Assembly: GCA_963822485.1 (NCBI GenBank)
Contig: CAWGHW010000036.1
Location: forward strand, 62,001 to 126,000
Origin: DASUBV01 sp963822485
GTDB taxonomy: Bacteria > Actinomycetota > Actinomycetes > Streptosporangiales > Streptosporangiaceae
Length of the DNA: 64,000 nt
Direction: 5' to 3'
Positions 8,298-16,970 of this stretch are shown in pieces; the first letter of the stretch is position 1, and every line of letters begins with the position of its first letter. The position numbers were made by a program, and so were the translations under genes. Under the pieces are notes generated by a model. That model worked only from the letters and a program-made list of their open reading frames with translations. It ran no database searches and was not told the origin of the DNA.

Positions 8298-9086
8298 ATG
8301 TCTGTGACCAGTCCTAACGGCACGCAGGCGGTGGAACGAGCGGCGCAGCTGCTCATCCACGTCGCGCGGCACCGCGACCCGGTCACGTTCACCGAGCTGA
8401 CCGAGACCAGCGGCCTGGCCAAGAGCACCACCTCGCGGCTGCTCACCGCGCTGGAGCGCAACGGCCTGGTGCGGCGCGAGCAGGACGGCCGGTTCCGGCC
8501 CGGCGAGGTCTTCGTGTCCTACGCCTGCCGCGGCGGCGCCGAGGCGGACCTGGTCGGCGTGGCCCAGCCGTTCCTGGACCGGCTGGGCGAGCAGACCGGC
8601 GAGACGGTCAACCTGGGCGTGCCGCGGGGCGGCGGCATGGTCGAGCAGATCGCCCAGGTGGACAGCACCTACCTGATCGGCGGCACCAACTGGGTCGGCA
8701 TGTCGGTGCCGCTGCACTGCGCCGCGCTGGGCAAGGTGCTGCTCGCCTATGGTGGCGCCGACCTGCCGCGCGGCCGGCTGGAGCGGCGCACCGAGCACAC
8801 CCTGACCAGCCGGGCCGCCATCGGGGCGGACCTGGCCACCGTCCGCGAGCGCGGCTACGGGGTCACCGCCGGGGAGCTGGAGCCGGGCCTGGTGGCCGTG
8901 GCGGCGCCGGTGTTCCGGGACGGCGGGGCGGTGGTCGCGGCGCTGTCGGTGTCGGCGCCGGCCAGCCGGCTGCCCGCGGCCGCGATCCCCCGCGCCGCCG
9001 CCCGGTGCCTGGCGGCGGCCCGTGCGCTGTCCGCCGTGCTCGGCTACGACCAGTCCCCGCAAGAAACACAGGTGGGTGCCTCGTGA
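8298..9086 (+). CDS. IclR-family transcriptional regulator of the methyl-transfer module
   Basis: 262 residues. The N-terminal winged helix is at about 10-70 (GTQAVERAAQLLIHVARH, GLAKSTTSRLLTALERNGLV) and the IclR effector domain at about 80-250 (TGETVNLGVPRGGGMVEQIAQVDS, HCAALGKVLLAY, GYGVTAGELEPGLVAVAAPV). The start is ATG 8298 or GTG 8304; the latter is better spaced from AGGGGA. Its stop overlaps the start of the corrinoid-protein gene (GTGA), so it is the first gene of the operon it probably controls. Confidence 0.9.
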   Translation: MSVTSPNGTQAVERAAQLLIHVARHRDPVTFTELTETSGLAKSTTSRLLTALERNGLVRREQDGRFRPGEVFVSYACRGGAEADLVGVAQPFLDRLGEQTGETVNLGVPRGGGMVEQIAQVDSTYLIGGTNWVGMSVPLHCAALGKVLLAYGGADLPRGRLERRTEHTLTSRAAIGADLATVRERGYGVTAGELEPGLVAVAAPVFRDGGAVVAALSVSAPASRLPAAAIPRAAARCLAAARALSAVLGYDQSPQETQVGAS

Positions 9087-9748
9087 CGCAAGAGGAACTG
9101 CTGAAGCAGCTCTATGACCTCACGCTGGTGGGCAACGCCCCCGAGGTGCTGAGGCTGACCAATGAGGGCCTGGGCATGGGCCTGGGCCCGGAGATGCTGC
9201 TCTACGAGGCGCTGATCCCCTCGCTGGAGGAGGTTGGCGCGCGGTTCGAGCGCGGTGACTTCTTCGTGCCGGAGATGCTGATCGCGGGCCGGGCCATGGC
9301 CGGGGCGCTGGACATCCTGCGGCCGCTGCTGGCCGAGACCGGCGCGGAGACGATCGGGAAGATCGTCATGGGCACGGTCAAGGGCGACGTGCACGACATC
9401 GGCAAGAACCTGGTCAACATCATGTTCGAGGGGGCCGGGTTCGAGGTCATCGACCTGGGCGTGCAGGTGGCGCCGGAGAAGTTCATCGCCGCGATCCGGG
9501 AGCACACGCCCGACATCGTCGGCTTCTCGGCCTTCCTGACCACCACGATGCCGATGTTCAAGGCGAACATCAACGCGCTGGAGAAGGCGGGCCTGCGCGG
9601 CCAGGTCATCGTGATGGTGGGCGGCGCGCCGGTGACCCAGGAGTACGCCGACGTGGTGGGCGCGGACGGCTACGCGGCCGACGCCTCGGCCGCGGTGGTC
9701 AAGGCCAAGGAACTGCTCCGGCGGCGCCGCGCGATGGCGAGCGCCTGA
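9083..9748 (+). CDS. Methyltransferase cognate corrinoid protein
   Basis: 221 residues from GTG 9083, overlapping the IclR stop. Residues 1-85 form the helical cap domain; 90-215 are the Rossmann B12-binding domain with the cobalt-ligand signature D102-x-H104-x-x-G107 (GDVHDIGKNL), GFEVIDLGVQV and a late MVGGAPV glycine block. This is the methyl carrier between the MttB-like enzyme and the next gene product. The stop overlaps the next start (TGATG). Confidence 0.93.
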   Translation: MTQEELLKQLYDLTLVGNAPEVLRLTNEGLGMGLGPEMLLYEALIPSLEEVGARFERGDFFVPEMLIAGRAMAGALDILRPLLAETGAETIGKIVMGTVKGDVHDIGKNLVNIMFEGAGFEVIDLGVQVAPEKFIAAIREHTPDIVGFSAFLTTTMPMFKANINALEKAGLRGQVIVMVGGAPVTQEYADVVGADGYAADASAAVVKAKELLRRRRAMASA

Positions 9749-10641
9749 TGGCGACTCCCCTGATGGTGACGACCGTCTCGTCGGCGACCAGGGAGCTGCG
9801 CATCGGCGGGGACAACCCGTTCGTCATCATCGGCGAGCGGATCAACCCGACCGGGCGGAAGGTGTTCCAGGAGCAGCTGCGCGCGGGCGACCTGTCCCGG
9901 ATCGAGATCGACGTCGCCCAGCAGGTGGCGGGCGGGGCGATGATGCTGGACGTCAACATGGGCGCGCCGCTGGCCGACGAGGCCGAGCTGATGACGCGGG
10001 CGGTCCGGCTCATCCAGAGCCTGACCGACCTGCCGCTGTGCCTGGACTCCTCGATCATCGAGGTGCTGGAGGCCGGGCTGGCCGCCTACCAGGGCAAGGC
10101 GCTGGTCAACTCGGTGACCGCCGAGGACGAGCGGCTGGACGCGATCCTCCCGCTGGTCAAGCGGCACGGCGCGGCGGTGATCGCGCTGCCCAACGACGAG
10201 GAGGAGATCCCCGAAGAGCCTGCCCGGCGGCTGGAGCTGGCCCGCAAGATCGTGGACGTGGCGACTGGCCGGTACGGGATCCCGATCGAGGACATCGTGT
10301 TCGACCCGCTGGCCATGCCGGTGGGCGCGGACACCTCGCTGGTGCTGACCACGCTGGAGACGATCTCGCTGCTGCGCGAGGAGTTCGGGGTGAACACCAC
10401 GCTGGGCGCGTCCAACGTCTCGTTCGGGATGCCGGACCGGCACGCCATCGGGGCGGCGTTCCTGCCCATGGCGGTCGCCCACGGGCTGACCACCGCGATC
10501 ATGGACGCCCGGTCGCCGCAGCTGGTCGGCGCGGTCAAGGCGGCCGACCTGCTGACCAACCGGGATCCGTGGGGCGCGGCCTGGATCGCCGCCCACCGGG
10601 CCCGCCAGGCCGCCGCGGCCGCGGCCGACGGAGCGCAATGA
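9748..10641 (+). CDS. Methyltetrahydrofolate:corrinoid methyltransferase (pterin-binding, AcsE/MtgA-like)
   Basis: 297 residues in a TIM barrel of the pterin-binding family. Seen: FVIIGERINPTGRKVF near the N-terminus, GAMMLDVNMG, CLDSSIIEVLEAGL, ALVNSVTAEDERL, FDPLAMPVG and LGASNVSFGMPDR, the last being the usual Asn-containing active-site block. It should transfer the methyl group from the corrinoid protein to tetrahydrofolate. It overlaps both neighbours by a few bases and belongs to the same operon. Confidence 0.92.
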   Translation: MATPLMVTTVSSATRELRIGGDNPFVIIGERINPTGRKVFQEQLRAGDLSRIEIDVAQQVAGGAMMLDVNMGAPLADEAELMTRAVRLIQSLTDLPLCLDSSIIEVLEAGLAAYQGKALVNSVTAEDERLDAILPLVKRHGAAVIALPNDEEEIPEEPARRLELARKIVDVATGRYGIPIEDIVFDPLAMPVGADTSLVLTTLETISLLREEFGVNTTLGASNVSFGMPDRHAIGAAFLPMAVAHGLTTAIMDARSPQLVGAVKAADLLTNRDPWGAAWIAAHRARQAAAAAADGAQ

Positions 10642-12491
10642 CCGATACCCAGGTCGCTGGAGCCCACCTCCGCGTCGACCTGACCTTCACTCCCAGCGGG
10701 ACGCGGGTGCGGGTGCCGCCGGGGGTCACCGTGTTCGACGCGGCGAGCTGGAACGGCATCGCCATCGACTCGACCTGCGGCGGCCACGGCACCTGCAAGA
10801 AGTGCAAGGTGCGGATCGACGGGCCGGTGCCCGCCTCGCCGCTGGACGCGCGCGCGTTCTCGCCCGACGAGCTGCGGGCGGGCTGGCGGCTGGCCTGCCG
10901 GGCGCTGGCGGGCACCGACCTGAGCGTCGAGGTACCGCCGCTGGTCACCCGGCCCAAGGCGGCGACCGTGGGGGTGGGCCGGCAGGTCATCCTGCGGCCC
11001 GCCGCGCAGAAGCGCTACCTGGAGCTGGCCGAGGGGTCGCTGAGTGACCAGCAGACCGACCTGGAGCGGGTGCTGGCCGCGCTGGACGACCTGGAGCTGC
11101 GCACCGACCTGGCCGTGGTGCGCACGCTGGGCCGGGTGCTGCGCGCGGCCGACTACCGGGTCACCGCGGTCATCGTGGACGACGTGCTCATCGACGTGCA
11201 GCCGGGTGACACCACGGGCACCTTGTTCGGGATCGCCTTTGACCTGGGCACCACCACGGTCGTGGCCACGCTGCTGGACCTGGCCACCGGCACCCCGCTG
11301 GCCGTGGCCTCGATGCTGAGCAAGCAGCAGCCGTTCGGCGCCGACGTGATCACCCGGATCAGCGCGGTCATGATGGACCCGGCCGCGCTGGACACGCTGG
11401 CCCGGCTGGCCCACGAGACGCTGGCCGAGCTCACGGCCGAGGTGTGCGGGCAGGCCGGGGTGGACCCGGCCGAGGTGTGCGAGGTGGCGCTGGCCGGGAA
11501 CGCGACGATGACCCACATCGCGCTGGGCATCGACCCGGAGCCGCTCGGCGTGGCCCCGTTCATCATGTCGGCCCGGCTGCTGCCCGAGGTGCTGGCGGCC
11601 GACCTGGGCCTGCCGGTGCACCCGCGGGCCCGCGCGTTCTGCTTCCCGGCGTTCGGCGCCTACGTGGGCGGCGACATCACCTCCGGGCTGCTGGCCTCGG
11701 GCATGGACCGCGACTCCCGCATCCGGCTGTTCATCGACATCGGCACCAACTGCGAGATCGTGCTGGGCAACCGGGAGTGGCTGCTGGCCACGGCGGCGCC
11801 GGCCGGCCCGGCGTTCGAGGGCGCGGCCATCCGCTGCGGGATGCGGGCGGCCGACGGCGCCATCGAGGTGGTCTCGATGACGGCGGACGAGGTGACGCTC
11901 CAGGTCATCGGCGACGTCGCGCCCGAGGGACTGTGCGGCTCGGGCCTGGTCGACGCGGCGGCCAGCCTGGTGTCGGTGGGGCTGCTGGACGCCTCGGGCC
12001 GGTTCGTGCCCGCGGAGCAGGCGGCCGCGGTGGCGCCGGGCCTGGCCGGGCTGACGATGCTGGGCCAGGAGCGGGTGTTCGTGCTGCACTGGCGGGGCGA
12101 GCCCGGCGACGTGGCCGACTCGATCTACCTGTCCCAGCGTGACATACGGGAGCTCCAGTTCGCCAAGGCGGCCATCGCCACGGGCTGGAACATCCTGCTG
12201 GAGGAGGCCGGGCTGGACCCCGGCGACGTCCAGCAGGTGCTGCTGGCCGGCTCGTTCGGCAGCTACCTGTCCCCGGCCAGCGCGATCAAGATCGGGCTGG
12301 TGCCGCGGATGCCGGCGCTGCGCGTGGTGAGCGCGGGCAACGTGGCGGGCGAGGGCGCGAAGATGGCGCTGCTGTCGGTCCGCGAGCGGGCCGGGGCGCT
12401 GGCCCTGTTGCAGGAGGTGAGGTATGTCGAGCTCTCGGACCGCGCCGACTTCAACGACGCCTTCGTCGACCAGCTGGCCTTCCCGCTCTGA
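10638..12491 (+). CDS. Corrinoid reductive activator, ferredoxin-ASKHA fusion (RACo-like, DUF4445)
   Basis: 617 residues from ATG 10638 (ATGA overlap). Residues 12-95 form a plant-type [2Fe-2S] ferredoxin domain with C47, C53, C56 and C87. After a linker comes an ASKHA ATPase with phosphate-1 FDLGTTTVVATLLDL, adenosine/phosphate blocks ALAGNATMTH and RLFIDIGTNCEIVLG, and a late VLLAGSFGSYL. Size and the N-terminal cluster resemble RACo rather than RamA, which carries C-terminal [4Fe-4S] clusters. The role would be ATP-driven return of inactive Co(II) corrinoid to Co(I). The next gene starts inside its 3' end. Confidence 0.9.
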   Translation: MTDTQVAGAHLRVDLTFTPSGTRVRVPPGVTVFDAASWNGIAIDSTCGGHGTCKKCKVRIDGPVPASPLDARAFSPDELRAGWRLACRALAGTDLSVEVPPLVTRPKAATVGVGRQVILRPAAQKRYLELAEGSLSDQQTDLERVLAALDDLELRTDLAVVRTLGRVLRAADYRVTAVIVDDVLIDVQPGDTTGTLFGIAFDLGTTTVVATLLDLATGTPLAVASMLSKQQPFGADVITRISAVMMDPAALDTLARLAHETLAELTAEVCGQAGVDPAEVCEVALAGNATMTHIALGIDPEPLGVAPFIMSARLLPEVLAADLGLPVHPRARAFCFPAFGAYVGGDITSGLLASGMDRDSRIRLFIDIGTNCEIVLGNREWLLATAAPAGPAFEGAAIRCGMRAADGAIEVVSMTADEVTLQVIGDVAPEGLCGSGLVDAAASLVSVGLLDASGRFVPAEQAAAVAPGLAGLTMLGQERVFVLHWRGEPGDVADSIYLSQRDIRELQFAKAAIATGWNILLEEAGLDPGDVQQVLLAGSFGSYLSPASAIKIGLVPRMPALRVVSAGNVAGEGAKMALLSVRERAGALALLQEVRYVELSDRADFNDAFVDQLAFPL

Positions 12492-13101
12492 CGGCGCACG
12501 AACCGCGATCATCGCGTGCGGGGCGCTGGCCGGGCACGTGCGCGAGATCGCCGCCCGGCGGGGCTGGCCGGTCGAGGTGCACGCCCTGCCCGCGCCACTG
12601 CACAACCGCCCGGCCCAGATCGCCCCGGCCGCCCGCGAGCTGGCCGAACGGCTCCAGGCCCGGGGCCTTCGGGTGGCGCTGGCCTACGCCGACTGCGGCA
12701 CCTACGGCGCGCTGGACGAACTGGGCGCCGAGCTGGGCCTGGCCCGGCTGGGCGGGCTGCACTGCTACGACGTGCTCGGCGGCCCGGACCGGATCGCCGC
12801 GCTGCTGGCCGCCGAGCCCGGCACCTACCTGCTGACCGACTTCCTGGTCCGCAGCTTCGACAAGACGGTCCTGGCCGGCCTGGGCCTGGACCGCCACCCC
12901 GAGCTGTGGCCGGACTACTTCGGCCACTACCGGCGGCTGGTCTGGCTGGCCCAGGCCAGGGACGCCGAGCTGGACCGGGCCGCGGCGGACATCGCCGGGC
13001 AGTTCGGCCTGCCGCTGACCGTCATCGACACCGGCACCGGCGGCCTGGAGCGCGAGCTTGAGCGCCTGGTGGCCGGGGCGGGCCGGGCGGGCGGGCCGTG
13101 A
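12424..13101 (+). CDS. DUF1638 protein of the methyl-transfer operon
   Basis: 225 residues. The start ATG 12424 lies 68 bases inside the preceding gene; AGGAGG six bases upstream decides it. After about 25 non-conserved residues it carries the family features TAIIACGALAGHV (C32), ALAYADCGTYGALDEL (C91), GGLHCYDVLGG (H113, C114) and YLLTDFLVRSFD. These Cys/His positions could bind a metal or cofactor, which is inference. DUF1638 genes are known to travel with corrinoid methyltransferases but have no settled role. GTGA overlap with the next gene. Confidence 0.8.
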   Translation: MSSSRTAPTSTTPSSTSWPSRSDGARTAIIACGALAGHVREIAARRGWPVEVHALPAPLHNRPAQIAPAARELAERLQARGLRVALAYADCGTYGALDELGAELGLARLGGLHCYDVLGGPDRIAALLAAEPGTYLLTDFLVRSFDKTVLAGLGLDRHPELWPDYFGHYRRLVWLAQARDAELDRAAADIAGQFGLPLTVIDTGTGGLERELERLVAGAGRAGGP

Positions 13102-13949
13102 GCCGGGCCCCGCGGGCGCTGCTGCGGGCACCGCGGTACGAGGTGCTGCCCACGCCCAGCACCGAGCAGGCGGTGCTGGAGTGGGTGCCGCGCGAGCTGA
13201 CCATCACGATCACGGCCTCGCCGGCCAGGGGCCTGGAGCCCACGCTGGCCCTGACCGAGCGGCTGACCGGGCACGGCTACCGGGCCGTGCCGCACCTGTC
13301 GGCCCGGCTCGTCCGCGACCCTGCGCACCTGGCCGACATCGTCGCGCGGCTGACCGCCGCGGGGGTGGACGACGTGTTCGTGCCCGCGGGTGACGCCGAC
13401 CCGCCCGGCCGCTTCCACAGCGCGCTGGCCCTGCTGGACGAGCTGGACCGGATGGGGCGGCCGTTCGCCAGGGTCGGCATCACCGGCTACCCGGAGAGCC
13501 ACCCCAAGATCGGCGACGACGTCACCGTCCAGGCCATGTGGGACAAGCGCCACCACGCCGCCTACATCGTCAGCAACCTGTGCTTCGACGCGGGCACGCT
13601 GACCCGCTGGATCGCCCGGATCCGGGCCCGCGGCATCACGCTGCCGCTGCTGGTCGGGCTGGCCGGCCCGCTGGAGCGGACCCGGCTGCTGCGGCTGGCC
13701 GCGGTGTCGGGGGCGGCCGAGTCGGCCCGGTTCCTGGCCGGGCACGCGGACTGGCTGGTCCGGCTGGGCCTGCCGGGCGGGTACAGCCCCGAGCGGCTGC
13801 TGGACAAGGCCGGCCCGGTGCTGGCCGATCCGGCCTCGGCCGTCGAGGGGCTGCACGTGTTCACCTTCAACCAGGTCCGGCAGACCGAGCAGTGGCGCCG
13901 GTCCTTGCTCGAGCGGGCTAGCCAACGAGGCGAGCAGCGGCCGGCCTGA
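13098..13949 (+). CDS. Methylenetetrahydrofolate reductase-like protein
   Basis: 283 residues from GTG 13098. It looks like a shortened MTHFR barrel: ELTITITASPARGLEPTLALTERLTGHGYRAVPHLSARLVRD, VDDVFVPAGDADPPG, FARVGITGYPESHPKI (the family GYPEXH block) and HAAYIVSNLCFDAGTL. As the last gene of the operon it would oxidise methyl-THF made upstream to methylene-THF. The flavin and partner reductase cannot be read from sequence. Confidence 0.85.
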   Translation: MSRAPRALLRAPRYEVLPTPSTEQAVLEWVPRELTITITASPARGLEPTLALTERLTGHGYRAVPHLSARLVRDPAHLADIVARLTAAGVDDVFVPAGDADPPGRFHSALALLDELDRMGRPFARVGITGYPESHPKIGDDVTVQAMWDKRHHAAYIVSNLCFDAGTLTRWIARIRARGITLPLLVGLAGPLERTRLLRLAAVSGAAESARFLAGHADWLVRLGLPGGYSPERLLDKAGPVLADPASAVEGLHVFTFNQVRQTEQWRRSLLERASQRGEQRPA

Positions 13950-13987
13950 CCGCTGGCGTGCCTTCTGGCCGTGGACAGCGCTCCCAA

Positions 13988-14009
13988 GTGGTACACCATC
14001 TTGTACCAC
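13988..14009. promoter_or_regulatory. Operator of the YefM/YoeB pair
   Basis: GTGGTACA-N6-TGTACCAC is a perfect 8-bp inverted repeat ending 19 bases upstream of the antitoxin start. The GTACA/TGTAC cores are those bound by YefM/Phd antitoxins, so autoregulation is expected. Confidence 0.75.
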
Positions 14010-14028
14010 TATTGAAGGGGTGGCTGTC

Positions 14029-14298
14029 ATGTCGATCACCGCGAGCGAGGCGCGTAAGGGGCTCTTCCCGCTGATAAAGAAGGTTAACGAGGACCATGAC
14101 GCCATCGAGATCGTCTCGAGGCACGGCAATGCCGTCCTAGTCTCGGCCGAAGACTACGCGGCGCTGCGCGAGGGCGCCTACCTGCTGCGCTCGCCGGCCA
14201 ACGCTCGACGGCTGCTCAAGGCCTACGAGAACGCCCTGAACGGCGCCCACGTGGGCGAGCATGCCCTCATCGACCCTGACGCCGCGGACCCCCGATAA
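14029..14298 (+). CDS. YefM/Phd-family antitoxin
   Basis: 89 residues from ATG 14029 (GAAGGGG eight bases upstream). MSITASEARKGLFPLIKKVN is the canonical N-terminal DNA-binding domain; IEIVSRHGNAVLVSAEDYAAL is the second family block, and the C-terminal half (about 50-89) is the toxin-binding tail. It precedes a YoeB-type toxin by 4 bases. Confidence 0.93.
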   Translation: MSITASEARKGLFPLIKKVNEDHDAIEIVSRHGNAVLVSAEDYAALREGAYLLRSPANARRLLKAYENALNGAHVGEHALIDPDAADPR

Positions 14299-14302
14299 CC
14301 CG

Positions 14303-14557
14303 GTGCGGCTCGTATTCGAGGACCAGGGCTGGGAGGACTATACGTCCTGGCTCAAGACCGACCGCAAGATGCTGGCGCGGATCAACAAGCTGACTGAGGA
14401 CGTCAGGAGAGATCCCTTTACCGGCATCGGGAAGCCCGAACCGCTCAAGTACCACCTGCCCGGGGCCTGGTCGCGGCGGATCGATGACGAACACCGCCTC
14501 GTCTACGTCGTCACGGAAGCAGAGATCATCGTTCTCGCAGCTCGCTACCGCTACTGA
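14303..14557 (+). CDS. yoeB: YoeB-family mRNA interferase toxin with altered C-terminal residue
   Basis: 84 residues from GTG 14303, the exact length of the family; upstream ATG 14261 would add 14 unrelated residues. VRLVFEDQGWEDYTSWLKTDRK, GIGKPEPLKY (E46) and SRRIDDEHRLVY (R65) match YoeB. The family normally ends YHY with His83 near the catalytic site; this protein ends ARYRY, with Arg at position 83. It would cleave mRNA in the ribosomal A site, but activity may be changed. Confidence 0.9.
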   Translation: MRLVFEDQGWEDYTSWLKTDRKMLARINKLTEDVRRDPFTGIGKPEPLKYHLPGAWSRRIDDEHRLVYVVTEAEIIVLAARYRY

Positions 14558-14610
14558 TCCCTGGGCGGCGGGTGGCGAGCCTCATCACCGCAGGCGCTAA
14601 GGTCGCCAGC

Positions 14611-15530
14611 GTGAGCTCACCACGCATCGCTATTGGCCCGGACCCGCGCGAGTCGGTGGTCCGGGCGGTCCGGATCGCCGGCGGCGAGCCGGCCCGGTGG
14701 ACGCCGACGCCGATGCCCTGGTCTGGCTGGACCCCGGTGACCTGGCCGGGCTCGGCCGGGCCCTCAAGGCCACGCCCGCGGCGCGCTGGGTGCAGCTGCC
14801 GTTCGCCGGGATCGAGCGGGTAGCCGAGGCCGGGCTGCTGGATACCGACCACACCTGGACGTGCGCCAAGGGCGCCTACGCCGAGCCGGTGGCCGAGCAT
14901 GCGCTGATGCTGGCCCTGGCCGGGCTGCGGCTGCTGCGCCGCCGGATCAGCGCCCGGTCCTGGGGCGAGGCCGCGGGCGAGAGCCTGTACGACCAGCCGG
15001 TCACGATCCTGGGCGGCGGCGGGATCGCGACCAGCCTCATCAGCCTGCTGGCCCCGATGCGCTGCCCGGTCACCGTGGTCCGCCGCCAGGCCGACCCGCT
15101 GCCCGGCGCCGCGCGCACGCTGCGGACCGAGCAGCGGCTCGAGGCGGTGGCCGGGGCCAAGGTGGTGGTCGTGGCGCTGGCGCTGACCCGGGCCACCGAG
15201 CACATCATCGGCCCGGCCGAGCTGGCCGCCATGCGCCCGGACGCCTGGCTGGTCAACGTGGCCCGCGGGCGGCACGTGGACACCGGCGCGCTGGTCACGG
15301 CGCTGCGCGAGCGGGCCATCGGCGGGGCGGCGCTGGACGTGACCGACCCGGAGCCGCTGCCGGACGGCCACCCGCTGTGGGACCTGGACAACTGCATCAT
15401 CACCCCGCACACGGCCGACACCGAGGAGATGATCGACCGGCTGCTCGGCCGGCGCATCGAGGCCAACGTGGCCGCGTTCGCCGCGGGCCAGCCCCTGCTC
15501 GGCGTGATCGACCCGGCCGCGGGCTACTAG
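14611..15530 (+). CDS. D-isomer-specific 2-hydroxyacid dehydrogenase (frameshifted)
   Basis: About 306 residues from GTG 14611 if one C is restored in the run at 14693-14695. The upstream frame reads VSSPRIAIGPDPRESVVRAVRIAGGEPA; the downstream frame continues DADADALVWLDPGDLAGLG. The NAD domain is shown by VTILGGGGIATSLISLLAPM, followed by WLVNVARGRHVDTGAL (catalytic Arg region), DVTDPEPLPDGHPLW and ITPHTA (catalytic His). Substrate unknown. The 3' end carries a duplicated GGGCTACTAG that repeats its stop codon. Confidence 0.85.
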
Positions 15531-15539
15531 CCCGGGCTA

Positions 15540-16643
15540 CTAGGAACGCCAGGTGACCGGCAGGCCGTGCGGCGGGGCCACGCCCAGGACCCGCTGGCGG
15601 CCGCCCGGCCAGGTGGTCAGCGTCACCGGGCAGCCGCCCGCGCGGGACTGCTCCAGGTACAGGTAGGCGAACCGGGCCGTTCGCGTCGCCGCGGCGCCCA
15701 GCGCCGCCACGCCCTCGGCCAGCTCGGCCCGCTGGGCCTGGTCCAGGTACTGGCGCAGGATCGAGTGCCACAGCACGGTCCAGGTGCCGTCGGCCAGCTG
15801 CGTCCGGGCCAGCGTCGCGGTGGCCGACTCCCGGCGCAGGTCGGCCGGGACCGCCCGGGCCACCGCGAGCGCGCCGCGCAGCCGCTCGAGCCGGGCCCGC
15901 TGGTCCGGCCAGACGTAGGCGGTGAGGACCAGCCCGCCCTCGGGCGTGGCCGCGTCGATGGGATCCAGGTCGCCGCCCGTCCGGGCGATGATCTCGACCC
16001 GGCCCTCGGGCGGGCTGGCGCCCAGCCAGCCGCCGGCCAGCACCACCGGCGACGAGGCCGGGCCGCAGCTGCCGCGCTCGCCCGCGACCCGGAAGTGATC
16101 GGCGCGCAGGTTCAGCCCGGCGCTGGCCCCCACCTCGACCAGCCGGACCGGCAGGTCGGCCTCGGCGCCCAGGTACCGCAGGCCGCCGAGCAGCGCCGCG
16201 GCCCGGCCCACCTCGTTGGTCTGCGGTGGCCGGCGCAGCCAGGCCCGGATCGACGAGCGGTGCTCGGTCAGCGTCTGCCGCAGCGCGGCCCAGGCGTCGG
16301 CGCCGGCCGGACCGGGGCTGGCGGTGCCGCCGGCTGACGGGTAGTACGAGGCCAGGCCGGGCGCCTGGCCGGTCAGGGCGAGGGCGTGCGCGGCGCCCAG
16401 CAGCCGGAGCGCGAGCACGCTGGACTGCGGCCCGTCCAGGTAGCCGTCCAGCACGTCGAGGGTCGGGCCGCCGGCCCGCAGGTCGGCGGCGGCCCAGGAC
16501 AGCAGGTCCGCGTAGAGCGGGCTGCCGAGGACCCGGCAGGCCCGGCCCTGCTCGCCCAGCAGCCAGGCCGTGTACTCGGCGGGCGTGTAGTCAGCCGGAG
16601 CGCCGTCCGCGCGGGCGGTCTGCACGCCTCCACGGTAGGTCAC
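15540..16643 (-). CDS. DUF2332 domain protein
   Basis: About 367 residues from GTG 16643 (GTG 16625 is possible). It covers the DUF2332 family length, with ADYTPAEYTAWLL at the N-terminus, the Gly-rich SAM-like VRLVEVGASAGLNLRADHF, LTAYVWPDQRARLERL and a C-terminal FAYLYLEQSRAGGCPVTLTTWPGG. The central motif suggests a Rossmann methyltransferase-like fold; no function is established. Confidence 0.8.
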   Translation of the reverse strand: MTYRGGVQTARADGAPADYTPAEYTAWLLGEQGRACRVLGSPLYADLLSWAAADLRAGGPTLDVLDGYLDGPQSSVLALRLLGAAHALALTGQAPGLASYYPSAGGTASPGPAGADAWAALRQTLTEHRSSIRAWLRRPPQTNEVGRAAALLGGLRYLGAEADLPVRLVEVGASAGLNLRADHFRVAGERGSCGPASSPVVLAGGWLGASPPEGRVEIIARTGGDLDPIDAATPEGGLVLTAYVWPDQRARLERLRGALAVARAVPADLRRESATATLARTQLADGTWTVLWHSILRQYLDQAQRAELAEGVAALGAAATRTARFAYLYLEQSRAGGCPVTLTTWPGGRQRVLGVAPPHGLPVTWRS

Positions 16644-16689
16644 GCCCGGACCGGGGGCGCCGCTTTCCCGCTCAGGCCGGGAAAAGACA

Positions 16690-16720
16690 AGGCCCCCGCA
16701 TGTATGAGATGCAGGGGCCT
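16690..16720 (-). terminator. Intrinsic terminator on the minus strand without an upstream gene
   Basis: A 12-bp stem (AGGCCCCTGCAT with one mismatch) around a 7-base loop is followed on the minus strand by TTGTCTTTT, the form of a Rho-independent terminator. It lies upstream of the DUF2332 start, so it would end a minus-strand transcript begun between 16721 and 17093, where I recognise no gene except a possible six-codon frame behind a GGAGG site near 16780. Confidence 0.6.
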
Positions 16721-16970
16721 CGCCCGGTCCCGCGCCGCGGCTCCTCCGCCGGCGAGCCGGCGAACTCACGCGCGTCGCGTGACCATTACCTCCGCCGAAA
16801 CGACCCTCGCGCCGGACCGATTTCTCGGCCCGCCGGACCGGTTTCCCAGCCCTTCGCGGTGGCCCCGAGTTGCCTCTGAGCTGGTCACCTCGTTGGTGGT
16901 GACTGCATTTCTACGCCCGTCGGCGGCGGCCGCACAAGGGGTTTCCGGTCGCGTTTTCAAGATTTTTTGG

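Noticed and set aside
10086..12605. An 839-codon minus-strand frame opposite the corrinoid activator gene
   Set aside because: Same shadow effect; low-complexity translation and no ribosome site, against a complete ferredoxin-ASKHA protein on the plus strand.
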